Shown here: piece after piece, positions 21,601-30,163 of the stretch | Layout: each line of letters opens with the position of its first letter | How positions within the stretch are numbered: position 1 is the stretch's first letter | NCBI RefSeq assembly: GCF_023700755.1 | Contig: NZ_JAMKOJ010000001.1 | Coordinates: 62,001-126,000 of the forward strand | Reading direction: 5' to 3' | Source: Allorhizobium sonneratiae | GTDB lineage: Bacteria > Pseudomonadota > Alphaproteobacteria > Rhizobiales > Rhizobiaceae | Length of the DNA: 64,000 bases | Position numbers and translations under genes: made by a program | The notes under the pieces: generated by a model | The model's input: the letters and a program-made list of their open reading frames with translations, nothing else | The model's database searches: none | Told to the model about the DNA's origin: nothing

Positions 21601-23633
21601 AACGGGTGACGACCATGGCAGGCTGGTTGACGGAAAAGCCCGGTTTTCGCGTCGGCCTTGTCTGGCAGGGCAATCCCGATCCGCAGGTGGACAAGGGTCG
21701 CAGCTTTCCTTTGAGCGTGCTGCAACCCCTCTCCGAGGTGCCGGGTGTGCGGCTGATTGCTCTGCAGAAAGGGCCGGGCGAAGAGCAGATTGACAGCGCC
21801 GGTTTTGCCGTCGAGCGGCCGCCGGAAGGGTTTGACGAAGGGCCGGACGCCTTTGCCGATACGGCGGCGATGATCATGAATCTCGATCTTGTCATCACCT
21901 CGGATACGGCGGTGGCGCATCTGGCTGGTGCGCTTGGTCGCCCCGTCTGGGTTCTTCTCAAATCCCATGCCGAATGGCGCTGGCTGCGCGGTCGCGCCGA
22001 CAGTCCATGGTATCCGCTGACCCGGCTTTTCCGCCGGGTGACGGACGAGGTGGAGAGCGCACCCTTTGCCGGTGTTGCAACCCGGGTGGCCGAGGCTTTG
22101 GCGTCTCTGGTCAAGGGTGACCGCAGCCAGCTTTTCGTCACGGAGGAGCCGGTCGTGGCCGTGCCGGACAAGCCGGCTGGGCCGGCGCGGCTTGCCGAGG
22201 CCATTCGCCGTCACATGGCAGGCGAGGTCGCGGCTGCCGAGGCCGTCTATGCCGACCTTCTCAAGGATGAGGCGATGCGGGCCGAGGCGCTGCATATGCT
22301 GGGCGGCATCGCGGTCGAGCGGATGCAGTATGATCGCGGCTATCTGCTGCTGAAGGCTGCGGCAGAGCTTGGTCTGGCGACGCCGGTGTTTTTCACCAAT
22401 TTCGCCATTGCGCTCAGAAATGTCGGGCGCACGGCAGAGGCCGAAGACTGCCTGAGAAAGAGCCTTGCCGAAACGCCCAGCGCCGAAGCCTATATGACGC
22501 TCGGCAATCTGTTGCGTGACACCGACCGTTATGACCCGGCGCTTGAGGCCTATCATCGCGCCATTGAGCTGCGTCCCGATCTGGCCAAGGCCCATCGCGG
22601 GCTTGGCAATGCATTGCGCGAGATGGGGCGGCCTGAAGAGGCGGTGTCCGCTTTCGATGAGGCGCTGCGGCTTGAGCCGGGCGATGCCGAAACCCTGATC
22701 GACCGCGCTCATGCGCATTTGATGGCAGGCAATTTGCAGCAAGGTTTCCGCGATTACGAGGCCCGCTGGAAAGGGGCAGAAATGGTCGAGCGCGTGCTGC
22801 CCATGCCGCGCTGGACCGGAGAGAGCCTGCCGGACAAGACCCTGCTGATCCATGGCGAGCAGGGGCTGGGCGACCAGATCCAGTTCGGTCGTTTCGTGCG
22901 TCAGGCAGCGTTGAAGGTGGGCCGGGTGGTGCTGGAACTGCGCGATCCGCTGATTGAGCTTTATTCCACCCTCGTCAACGAGGCCAACAATATCACGCTT
23001 CGCCGTCAGGGTGTCGATGCCACTGACGATGCCGATTGTGAAGCGCCGATCATGAGCCTGCCGCTTATCCTGGGCACGACGCTGGAAAGCCTGCCGGGAC
23101 CGGCGCTGTTTCGCCCCGATCCGCGCCGGGTGGCGGCCTGGGAAGGGCGTTTCGGCGGGCGTGAGGCGTTGCGCGTCGGGCTGATCTGGCAGGGCAATCC
23201 CCATGCCCGCGCCGACAAGGGACGATCTCCGCCGCTCAAACGGTTGAAAGCTTTGTTCGAGGTCGAAAACACCCATTTCATCAGCCTGCAGTTTCGTGAC
23301 GGGCTGGAGCAGGTCGAGGGGCTGGATTTTGCCGCCCGCATGGAAACGCCGGGCGAGGCGCTCGGCAATTTTGCCGAGACGGCAGCAGCGATTGCCGCGC
23401 TCGATCTGGTGATTTCCTCCTGCACCTCGACCTTGCATCTGGCCGCCTCGCTTGGCATTCCAACCTTTGCGCTGCTCAAATATGCCGCCGACTGGCGCTG
23501 GATGGCAGGACGGACGACCAGCCCCTGGTATCCGGGGCTGAGGATCTATCGCCAGCCGGTACCGGGCGACTGGGAAAGTGTGGCGAAAGCAGCGGCTCAG
23601 GATCTGGCCTTTTATGCGGAGCGTAAGCGATGA
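18603..23633 (+). CDS. Triple-module TPR/GT-B glycosyltransferase-like protein
   Basis: 1,676 residues with three copies of one architecture: a run of tetratricopeptide repeats, then a domain resembling heptosyltransferase-type (GT9) or TPR-linked transferases. The transferase halves begin near residues 279 (PRWQGETLAEG...EQGLGDTLQF), 895 (PIWQGEDLTGK...EQGFGDAFQF) and 1400 (PRWTGESLPDK...EQGLGDQIQF). They end near 545, 1145 and 1655 with the sugar-nucleotide-site pattern TSDTAVAHLAGALxKPVW and DWRW...WYP. In module 3 the pattern is SSCTSTLHLAASLG, so that module may be altered or specialised. There is no signal peptide; it should be cytoplasmic. A ribosome site GGAAGGG precedes the ATG. The stop overlaps the next gene (ATGA). 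Probable role: modifying a protein or glycan, plausibly the giant Ser/Thr-rich protein. Confidence 0.85.
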   Translation: MTAQEISHCRSLLAEGKASEALERLESLASAHPDDGDVQHYLGLARHLAGGSAQALAAFERAAELLPEDAAVFQNMVLPLLAMGEEARAVEMAQKAVKLAASAVGARINLVMALISARRFKEARAMVEAGLALKSDDPVLLRQKGVILLDLKEDAAEAERCLRASAALKPDVETFYNLGVMLHGQARDREAVEAYRQALMLSPKHKPSLNNLAASFRNIGEVKRAERVLTQLLTLEDRPVFRFNRACLTLMQGDWLTAWADYEGRGEAMGTQPDPALVQGPRWQGETLAEGRLLVFHEQGLGDTLQFIRLLPEIAGRVKQLIFVCQPKLLRLLRSAPMFRDGRIALVPHGADLPAYDVWLPLLSLPGIVGLTPDRTGYPAPYLRVEQTPAEHWRSWLASLDGHHEDQGAAKRLKIGLVWQGNPKAYGEPGRSLPLAAFQPLATLGDRVCLISLQKGEGADQSVPEGMHLTVPPDLDPSDDAFIDTAALIASLDLVITSDTAVAHLAGALAKPVWMLLKKSPDWRWGLSGLLTDWYPTMRLFRQTEAGDWQHVMADVLYDLQVLLSTPRRLDPAPMEPEACLEEAVRRHQARDYAGALPLYRHVLSHNIQPDRVWNLTGMAMLEAGGRRSASGRQALPFCAWAVALRPAASDMWSNFAIALDAAGLKQDGMRALRHGLVYRPDHLPSQLAMARRETAAGKAEASLARVAALLKQNPHSAQALSVYAAAATALEKLDEAEAALKRAMVLEPELAAHKVQLGAVLLKKKQPQAARRLWEKALVLDPTNADAWSNLGVAERNHGLVDLAIWFQKQGARAQPDHAESWSNLGISLMDGGYESEAEQAFSKAIAARPNYADAEMALAMAYMNQGDYARGLPLYERRFDVQALGIDRDKVRLPIWQGEDLTGKSIFVLAEQGFGDAFQFCRYAMLLKQRGAAKVVVGTRRKIASLMATVPGIDGVIAESDVIPKLDYQVFMMSLPYYCGTTAETIPAFPAYLAADPERVTTMAGWLTEKPGFRVGLVWQGNPDPQVDKGRSFPLSVLQPLSEVPGVRLIALQKGPGEEQIDSAGFAVERPPEGFDEGPDAFADTAAMIMNLDLVITSDTAVAHLAGALGRPVWVLLKSHAEWRWLRGRADSPWYPLTRLFRRVTDEVESAPFAGVATRVAEALASLVKGDRSQLFVTEEPVVAVPDKPAGPARLAEAIRRHMAGEVAAAEAVYADLLKDEAMRAEALHMLGGIAVERMQYDRGYLLLKAAAELGLATPVFFTNFAIALRNVGRTAEAEDCLRKSLAETPSAEAYMTLGNLLRDTDRYDPALEAYHRAIELRPDLAKAHRGLGNALREMGRPEEAVSAFDEALRLEPGDAETLIDRAHAHLMAGNLQQGFRDYEARWKGAEMVERVLPMPRWTGESLPDKTLLIHGEQGLGDQIQFGRFVRQAALKVGRVVLELRDPLIELYSTLVNEANNITLRRQGVDATDDADCEAPIMSLPLILGTTLESLPGPALFRPDPRRVAAWEGRFGGREALRVGLIWQGNPHARADKGRSPPLKRLKALFEVENTHFISLQFRDGLEQVEGLDFAARMETPGEALGNFAETAAAIAALDLVISSCTSTLHLAASLGIPTFALLKYAADWRWMAGRTTSPWYPGLRIYRQPVPGDWESVAKAAAQDLAFYAERKR

Positions 23634-25141
23634 GTGACGAAATCTCTCTCCAGCAGCTTTTGCAGCGCGGCTTCAACAGCCATCGTGAAGGTCAGTTTGA
23701 GGCGGCGATTGCCGATTATCAGGCGGTTTTGTCCGCAGAACCGGATAATGTCGATGCGCTGCGTCTGACAGGGGCGGCCTTTCGGGCGCTTGGCGATCTC
23801 AACCGGGCGCTCGCCCATTACACGCGCGCGCTGCGTCTTGCTCCCGACAATGGCGATATCTGGTACAATCTCGGCAATGCGCTTGGCGATACGGGACGGC
23901 GCGAGGATGCGCTGGAAGCCTATCAGCGGGCGGCGGAACTGATGCCGGACAAGCCCGCGCCACTTGCCAATATCGGTGTAACCCTTGCCGCCCTTGGGCG
24001 CGCGGACGAGGCGATGGCGGCCTATGAAAAGGCGCTGGCACTCGACCCCGATCATCGCATTGCGCTGCATAATCTCGGCAATGCCCATTCCGATCGCGGC
24101 GAGATGGAGACGGCGGTGCGGCTGTTGCGCCGGGCAACCGCGCTTTACCCCGAGCTTGCCGAGGCCCATTACAATCTCGGGCTCAACCTGCTGAGACTTC
24201 AGGATTATACGCAGGGCTTTGCCGAATATGAATGGCGCTGGCAAGCCAAGGAATTTCCCAGCCCGCCGCGCCATCAGACCATTCCCGATTGGGATGGACG
24301 GCCCTTTGCCGGCAAGACCCTGCTCATTCACGCCGAACAGGGGCTGGGTGATACGATCCAGTTTGCCAAGCTGCTGCCGCTGGTTAAATCGCTCGGTGGC
24401 ACGGTGATCTTTCAGGCGCCTGACCGGCTGGAGCGGCTGTTGAACGGCATTGCCGGTGCAGACCGCGTGACCTGCCGCGATCCGGGGCCGGGTGAGGCCG
24501 ATCTGCAATCGCCGCTTCTCGGCCTGCCGCATCGCCTGCGGCTGACGCTCGGCAGCGTGCCGACGGGCGAGCGCTGGCTTTATCCGGCAACACAGGCCGT
24601 GGCGCGCTGGCGCGAACGGCTGGGGCTGGAAGAGGGCGCGCGCGCCATCGGTTTCGTCTGGCGCGGCAATCCGCTCTCTCCGGCGGAAAAGGGCCGAAGC
24701 CTGGACAGTGCCGAGGCGTTAAAGCCTTTTGCCGCGCTGGAAAACACCCGGCTGATCGCGCTGCAAAAACTCAGCGAGGACGAGATCGAGCTTGCCGAGA
24801 CACCGAGCGGCTGGAAGGTGAAGGGGCTGCCCTTCACACTCGAATATCCGGGAACGGATTTCGACGAGGGCAAGGATGCTTTTCTCGATACGGCTGCGAT
24901 TATGGCCTGCCTGTCCGGTGTGGTCTCGGTCTGCACCGCACCGCTGCATCTGGCAGGGGCGCTCGGTTGCCCGACCGTTGGTCTGATCAAGAAAGTGCCG
25001 GACTGGCGCTGGGGGCTTTCGGGCGAAACCTCCCCCTGGTATCCGAGCCTGACGCTCATCCGCCAGCAGGTCGCGGGCGATTACGCCCCGGCGATTGCCG
25101 AGGCGGTCGTCAGGATGCGGGCGATCATAGATAAGCGCTGA
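23630..25141 (+). CDS. TPR/GT-B glycosyltransferase-like protein, single module
   Basis: 503 residues, one copy of the architecture found three times in the preceding gene. About five TPR units (residues 8-185, e.g. WYNLGNALGDTGRREDALEA) are followed by a transferase-like domain from about 218 (PDWDGRPFAGK...AEQGLGDTIQF) to 480 (VCTAPLHLAGALGCPTVG, then PDWRWGLSGETSPWYP). It starts inside the stop codon of the upstream gene (ATGA), so the two are translationally coupled. Its last 17 bases overlap the end of the convergent glycosyltransferase gene. The TDTAVAH-type signature is here CTAPLHL, close to module 3 of its neighbour. Cytoplasmic; donor and acceptor unknown. Confidence 0.85.
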   Translation: MSDEISLQQLLQRGFNSHREGQFEAAIADYQAVLSAEPDNVDALRLTGAAFRALGDLNRALAHYTRALRLAPDNGDIWYNLGNALGDTGRREDALEAYQRAAELMPDKPAPLANIGVTLAALGRADEAMAAYEKALALDPDHRIALHNLGNAHSDRGEMETAVRLLRRATALYPELAEAHYNLGLNLLRLQDYTQGFAEYEWRWQAKEFPSPPRHQTIPDWDGRPFAGKTLLIHAEQGLGDTIQFAKLLPLVKSLGGTVIFQAPDRLERLLNGIAGADRVTCRDPGPGEADLQSPLLGLPHRLRLTLGSVPTGERWLYPATQAVARWRERLGLEEGARAIGFVWRGNPLSPAEKGRSLDSAEALKPFAALENTRLIALQKLSEDEIELAETPSGWKVKGLPFTLEYPGTDFDEGKDAFLDTAAIMACLSGVVSVCTAPLHLAGALGCPTVGLIKKVPDWRWGLSGETSPWYPSLTLIRQQVAGDYAPAIAEAVVRMRAIIDKR

Positions 25142-26327
25142 CGATCTTTTTCATCTGGTCTGCAGTGCGCGACCAGGTATAGCCGGCGAGCTTGGCCGCG
25201 CCGCGCTCGCCGCGGCGGCGGGCGTCATTGCGGTCCTTGAAGGCTTTTTCCAGCGCCTCGTCGATCTCCTCAATGCTGCTTTCCCCCCATCCGGCAACAT
25301 CGCCGACGCCGGCTCCTTCTCCGGCAACGGCGCTTTGGCTTTCCAGAGCATAGCAATTCTGGCCGTCGATCAGGTCGAGATGGCCGGTATTGGCCGACAG
25401 AATCGTCGGCACGCCTGAGGCCATGCATTCCATCGCCACCAGATTGGTGCCGCCTTCGCTGCGATTGGGAAAGAGGCCCACATCCATTTCGCGCAGGATT
25501 GGCGGCATCATCGCATTCGGTACGCTGCCGAGGTCGATGAACTGATGCGGCTCTATGCCGTTTGCGGCAATCCAGCCAGCCTGATCGATGACGCCCTTGT
25601 CATTGACGGCAATCGGGGCAGCCTTGCCCGAACGGTTGAGTGTCAGCGCCAGCTGCGGCCATGGGCTATGCCAGGCCGACACCAGCACCGCCTCCGGATG
25701 GCGCTTGGCAAAGCGGGCAAAGGCGGCGACCACGAGATCCTGACCTTTCCTGAGTTCCAGCTTGCCGCCGGAAAAGACCAGAAACCGGTCGGCGAGCACG
25801 CCTTGACGGGGTGAGGGATGAAACAGCGTCTGGTCCACGCCCTGAATGACCGTGGTGACATTGGTGATGCCGTGGGCGCGCAATATGTTTTCGTTCCAGC
25901 TCGATCCGGCAATGATCAGCGGCAGGCTTTTCGCACGCGCTTTTGCCTCATTCGACAGTTGCGCCAGTTCAAAGAAGACGACGCCCAGCGTCGGCGTGCC
26001 GGTGAGCTGAATGCCCTTCGGTCCCGGTGACATGGTGAATTCATTGCCAAGCCCGGCCAGAACCGGCGTGTTGACGCTCACCTGTTTGTCCGTCTGCTGC
26101 TCGAGGCGGGCAACAAGATCGGCCGAGGCATGGAAAAAGCCGGAAAGGGCGCGCCTGCGCAATTGGTCCACCACCACCTGATCATGCGAAAGCGGAAAGG
26201 AGGTGACCGGCTCGATCCGCGAATCAGCCGACCAGTTGAGTGCCAGATTGAGCCCATAGACGCCCCAGCCGAAAAAGCTGGAAATGCCCCAATGGATGAT
26301 GACCGGGCGTTTTTTGATCTGGTTCAC
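25125..26327 (-). CDS. Glycosyltransferase family 4-like (GT-B)
   Basis: 400 residues. The C-terminal half shows the GT4 donor-site hallmarks: FSGGKLELRKGQDLVVAAF near residue 190 and the EGG-x-NLVAMECMASGVPTI stretch near 288-305, with the two Glu of the E-x7-E motif. The N-terminal half (IHWGISSFFGWGVYGLNLAL) is the acceptor domain and starts with a typical GT-B strand-loop. There is no signal peptide or membrane helix, so it acts in the cytoplasm or at the inner face of the membrane. It is the only minus-strand gene in the 9.3-32.4 kb block and is convergent with the TPR/glycosyltransferase genes (17-base overlap). Its place between those genes and the secretion genes suggests it works on the same product. 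Confidence 0.85.
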   Translation of the reverse strand: MNQIKKRPVIIHWGISSFFGWGVYGLNLALNWSADSRIEPVTSFPLSHDQVVVDQLRRRALSGFFHASADLVARLEQQTDKQVSVNTPVLAGLGNEFTMSPGPKGIQLTGTPTLGVVFFELAQLSNEAKARAKSLPLIIAGSSWNENILRAHGITNVTTVIQGVDQTLFHPSPRQGVLADRFLVFSGGKLELRKGQDLVVAAFARFAKRHPEAVLVSAWHSPWPQLALTLNRSGKAAPIAVNDKGVIDQAGWIAANGIEPHQFIDLGSVPNAMMPPILREMDVGLFPNRSEGGTNLVAMECMASGVPTILSANTGHLDLIDGQNCYALESQSAVAGEGAGVGDVAGWGESSIEEIDEALEKAFKDRNDARRRGERGAAKLAGYTWSRTADQMKKIVSAYL

Positions 26328-26598
26328 GTGTCAGCAGCCTTTGAAATCGTTATTTTCCATAAGTGTAGCGGTGTTGGGGCGTCAGGAAAACGATCTTCCT
26401 CCGTTATCAACTGATCCTTTGTCTCTCACGAAAGGGTGAAGACAAGCCCGTCACAATCCAGCACCGCGAAAGCTTCCGTCTTTAGGGTCCTCTCGAATGG
26501 GTCCGTAAAGGGGTGGTCAGGACGTGGGGCCAGACCTTGGGGGATCCTCTGCAACTCTCGCCATGTGTGCTTCCGGCGAATGAGAAAGAGGTGTGTCG

Positions 26599-28812
26599 AT
26601 GAATGTAGAAGACAGGGATCTGGGTGAAGACGGTCTTGCCAGATCCAATCTTGCTGCATTGGCTCTTGCTGCGCAGAAACTGGGTCTTTCACTATCCTCG
26701 GAGCAAATCTCCCGCGATTTTGGCGAGGCGCGTGCGCTGTCTTTGAAGCAGATGGCGGAAATTGCCGGTGAATATGGCCTCAAAGCCCGCCCAGTGCGTC
26801 TGAACTGGAAGCTTCTCACCCAGATGGATGAGGCCGTCGCCGCCCTTGTGGCCTTGAGTGACGGCGCGATGCTGGTCTTCGATAAATTCGTCGACGATCC
26901 CGTCACCCCGCGCATCGTCTTTCGCGATCCCGCCGATCCGAAGGGTGCACGCATTGTCGTCGACGAGTTGCGGCTGAGCGAATACTGGGACGGTCATGTG
27001 CTCTTGATGAAGCGCGAGATCGTCGAGGAAGAAAGCAGCAAGGATGAATTCGGCTTCCACTGGCTGTTTGCCCAGGTGTTGCAGGATGGCCGTCTGGTGC
27101 GCGACCTGTTCATCGCTGCCCTGACACTCGGCATTCTGGCGCTGGTGCCATCGATGTTCTACATGGTGGTGATTGACCGCGTTATGGTGCATCACCGCAT
27201 GTCAACGCTGGCGCTGATGGCTATCGCCATCATCGTGGTGCTGATCTTCGACATGCTGCTGAGCTATATGCGCCGCTCCGTCTCGGCCATTGTTACCGCC
27301 AAGATCGATGTCCGGCTCAATCTGTTGATCTTCGACCGTCTGTCGCGCCTGCCCATCGATTTCTTCGAGCAGAATGCCACGGGCGGTATCGTCCACCGGC
27401 TTGGCGAGGCGCGCCGTCTGCGCTCCTTCGTCACCGGGCAGGTTTTCGGCTCGATGCTCGATATGCTGTCGCTGTTCGTGCTGGTGCCGACCATGTTCCT
27501 GCTGAGCCCGGGCCTGTCCTTCTGGGTGCTCGGCCTTGGCGCGGTGATGAGCTTCATTCTCTATCTCTATATGAAGCCGATCCGCCGGGCCTATGGCAAG
27601 GTGATGACCAGCGAGCATCGCCGTACCGCCATGCTGATCGAGATGATCAACGGCATCCGCACCGTGAAATCGCTGGCGCTTGAAGGCCGCAAGCGGCGCG
27701 AATGGGACCAGAAGGTGGCCGAGGCCGTCAACAGCCAGACCGACCTTCTCTTCCTCGCCAATCAGCCGCAAACCCTGCTCGCGCCGCTGGAAAAGCTGAT
27801 CTATGCCGGGTCGCTGCTGATCGGCGCCTATCTTGTCATCGTTGACGAGCATACGGTGATGACCGGCACGCTGGTCGCTTTCACTATGATCGCCATGCGC
27901 GCCACCCAGCCGCTGGTGCAGCTGGCGGGCATGATGCAGCAGATGGAAGAAGCCCGCGGCGCGCTGAAACAGGTCGCCTCCGTCATCAATGCCGAGCCGG
28001 AACCGCGCCGTGAAAACGGTGCGCGCCCCGAGGTCAAGGGTCGCATCAGCTTCGAGGATGTGCGCTTTGCCTATACGGGTACGCAATTGCCGGCGTTGAA
28101 TGCGGTGAATTTCCATGTCAAGCCGGGCAGTGTCGTCGGTCTCATGGGCCGCAGCGGGTCGGGCAAAACCACCGTTACCCGGTTGTTGCAGGGCCTGCAT
28201 CAGAGCTATTCCGGCCTGATCCGCATCGATGGGGTCGAGCTCAAAGAAATCGATCTCTATCATCTGCGCACCCAGATCGGCGTGGTCTTGCAGGAAAGCT
28301 TTCTGTTCCGCGGCACGATCCGGGAAAACATCCTGATCGCCAAGCCGGACGCCACACCCGAAGAGATGATCGAGGCGGCCCAGATGGCTGGTGCCGACGA
28401 ATTCATCGAGCGTCTGCCGCGCGGTTATGACACCATGCTGGAGGAGCACGCCACCAATCTTTCCGGTGGCCAGCGTCAGCGTCTGGCGATTGCCCGTGCG
28501 CTGGTGCTCAATCCGCCGATCCTGATCTTCGACGAGGCGACCAGCGCGCTCGACCCGGAAAGCGAGTCGATCATCATGCGCAATCTGAAGCGCATTGCCC
28601 GCGGCCGCACCGTGCTGATGATTTCCCACCGGCTGTCCTCGCTGGTCGATTGCGACCAGATCCTCGTGCTCGACCGCGGGCAGTTGAAGGATAGCGGCAC
28701 CCATCATGACCTCATGCGCCGCTCGGGCGATTACCGCCACCTGTGGAACCAGCAGAACCGCCATCTGACGACGGGACAAGAGAATGACGAAAACATTAAC
28801 GCTGTCGCCTGA
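26599..28812 (+). CDS. Type I secretion ABC transporter (HlyB/LapB-like, degenerate C39 domain)
   Basis: Inner-membrane ATPase of a type I secretion system, 737 residues. Residues 15-140 form a C39-like domain whose expected catalytic Cys region reads LAALALAAQKLGLSL with no Cys. It should thus bind the substrate as in HlyB rather than cut a leader, which fits an RTX-type substrate. Residues 165-440 hold the membrane domain. The ATPase has Walker A GRSGSGKTT near 516, signature LSGGQRQRLAIARAL near 620 and Walker B ILIFDEATSALD near 640. Start: the ATG at 26599, seven bases after AGAGG; a GTG two codons earlier is less likely. The end overlaps the adaptor gene by 29 bases. Confidence 0.93.
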   Translation: MNVEDRDLGEDGLARSNLAALALAAQKLGLSLSSEQISRDFGEARALSLKQMAEIAGEYGLKARPVRLNWKLLTQMDEAVAALVALSDGAMLVFDKFVDDPVTPRIVFRDPADPKGARIVVDELRLSEYWDGHVLLMKREIVEEESSKDEFGFHWLFAQVLQDGRLVRDLFIAALTLGILALVPSMFYMVVIDRVMVHHRMSTLALMAIAIIVVLIFDMLLSYMRRSVSAIVTAKIDVRLNLLIFDRLSRLPIDFFEQNATGGIVHRLGEARRLRSFVTGQVFGSMLDMLSLFVLVPTMFLLSPGLSFWVLGLGAVMSFILYLYMKPIRRAYGKVMTSEHRRTAMLIEMINGIRTVKSLALEGRKRREWDQKVAEAVNSQTDLLFLANQPQTLLAPLEKLIYAGSLLIGAYLVIVDEHTVMTGTLVAFTMIAMRATQPLVQLAGMMQQMEEARGALKQVASVINAEPEPRRENGARPEVKGRISFEDVRFAYTGTQLPALNAVNFHVKPGSVVGLMGRSGSGKTTVTRLLQGLHQSYSGLIRIDGVELKEIDLYHLRTQIGVVLQESFLFRGTIRENILIAKPDATPEEMIEAAQMAGADEFIERLPRGYDTMLEEHATNLSGGQRQRLAIARALVLNPPILIFDEATSALDPESESIIMRNLKRIARGRTVLMISHRLSSLVDCDQILVLDRGQLKDSGTHHDLMRRSGDYRHLWNQQNRHLTTGQENDENINAVA

Positions 28813-30163
28813 CGAACATCGCTATGCGGTGCGCACGACGGCAGAATTTCTGTCGGAAAGCGCCACCATTCTGCATCGTGCGCCGCCACGTTCGGCGCGG
28901 CTGACGATCCTGACCGTTGCGGCGATGATTGTTGCCGCCATCCTGATTTCGGCGCTGATGCCGATCGAACGGGTGGTGAGCGCACGCGGGCAGGTGTCTT
29001 CCGTTGCGCCGCATATTGTCGTGCAGCCGATCGAAACCTCGATTGTGCGGCAAATTCTCGTGCATGACGGTCAGGAAGTGACAGCAGGCGAAGTGCTGGC
29101 CACGCTTGATCCGACCTTTTCGCGCGCCGACCAGACCTCGCTCAGCCGTCAGGTGGCGAGCTTGACGGCGGAAGTCGCTCGTCTCAAGGCCGAAATCGAC
29201 GGTCACGATTACGTGCCGATCCCCAATGACAGTTTTGGCCAGTTGCAGCGTCGCTTCTTTGAGGCGCGCCGCCAGCAGTATCAGGCCTCCATGGCCAATT
29301 ATCAGGCCAAGATCGCCTCGCTTGAAACAACGCAGGCGCAAATGCAGGCCGAACTCGACGTCAATCGCAAGCGTCTGGCGCTGAGCGAGGAAGGCGAGGC
29401 GATGAAGGACAAGCTCGTCCAGCAGAAATTCGCCTCCCGCGCCGATGCCCTGAAAAGCAAGGACCAGACGCTGTCCGTCACCGCCCAGATCAAGGAACTG
29501 GAAGGCAAACTGGCAAGCGGCGCCCATGACATTGATTCGGTCACGGCGCAGATGCATGACCAGATGCAGCAATGGCGCTCCGACGCCATGGGGCAACTGG
29601 TCAAGCAGCAGGTGCAGCTCAATGGGGCCATCGAAGAACTGGCCAAGGCTGACAAGCGCCATGACCTGATCGAACTGCGCGCGCCAGAAGATGCGACCGT
29701 ACTGGAAATCGGCGATTTCTCCATCGGCTCCGTCGTTCAGACGGCGCAGAAAATGTTCATTCTGGTGCCGAAATCCTCGCAGATGGAAGTGGAAGCGAAA
29801 ATTTCCACCCAGGATCAGGGCTTTCTCCATGTAGGGCAGGATGTGGATATCAAGCTCGATGCCTGGCCCTTTGCCCGCTATGGCGGCCTGAAGGGCAAGG
29901 TGCGCTCCATCAGTCAGGACAGCCTGAACACCGGCCGCGATGAGACCGCCCGCAACAGCGACCAGAGCGGCGCCTCCGGCCAGCCCTATTACATTGCCCG
30001 CATCACCATTGTCGATCGCAAGCTCAAGGTGACACCGCCCGATTTCAAGCTGATGGCGGGCATGACACTGACGGCTGATGTGGTGGTAGGCGACAGAACC
30101 ATTGGCTCCTATCTGTTTGACAGGGTCGTGCCGGTGATGACCGAAGGGATGCGTGAACCATGA
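28784..30163 (+). CDS. Type I secretion membrane fusion protein (HlyD family)
   Basis: 459 residues. Periplasmic adaptor that joins the ABC transporter to a TolC-like outer-membrane channel. It has a short cytoplasmic N-terminus, one membrane helix (residues 44-64, LTILTVAAMIVAAILI region), then a lipoyl half-motif (VVQPIETSIVRQILVHDGQEV). A long coiled coil follows from about 105 to 290, rich in Gln, Ala and Lys, then the second lipoyl half (IELRAPEDATVLEIG) and a beta-barrel region. The end with KVTPPDFKLMAGMTLTADV is typical of the RTX exporter branch. It overlaps the ATPase gene by 29 bases and the following Sel1-repeat gene by four. No TolC homologue is in the window. Confidence 0.92.
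   Translation: MTKTLTLSPDEHRYAVRTTAEFLSESATILHRAPPRSARLTILTVAAMIVAAILISALMPIERVVSARGQVSSVAPHIVVQPIETSIVRQILVHDGQEVTAGEVLATLDPTFSRADQTSLSRQVASLTAEVARLKAEIDGHDYVPIPNDSFGQLQRRFFEARRQQYQASMANYQAKIASLETTQAQMQAELDVNRKRLALSEEGEAMKDKLVQQKFASRADALKSKDQTLSVTAQIKELEGKLASGAHDIDSVTAQMHDQMQQWRSDAMGQLVKQQVQLNGAIEELAKADKRHDLIELRAPEDATVLEIGDFSIGSVVQTAQKMFILVPKSSQMEVEAKISTQDQGFLHVGQDVDIKLDAWPFARYGGLKGKVRSISQDSLNTGRDETARNSDQSGASGQPYYIARITIVDRKLKVTPPDFKLMAGMTLTADVVVGDRTIGSYLFDRVVPVMTEGMREP

Noticed and set aside
20415..23438. 1,007-codon open frame opposite the triple-module gene
   Set aside because: High G+C antisense frame; the plus-strand protein has clear TPR and transferase motifs in the same place.
26599..27020. 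Active C39 peptidase domain (double-glycine leader processing)
   Set aside because: The catalytic Cys is missing from the expected place, so leader cleavage is unlikely; a substrate-binding C39-like domain fits better.
27202..28779. 525-codon minus-strand frame opposite the secretion ATPase
   Set aside because: Opposite strand of an unmistakable ABC transporter; no ribosome site or known motif.
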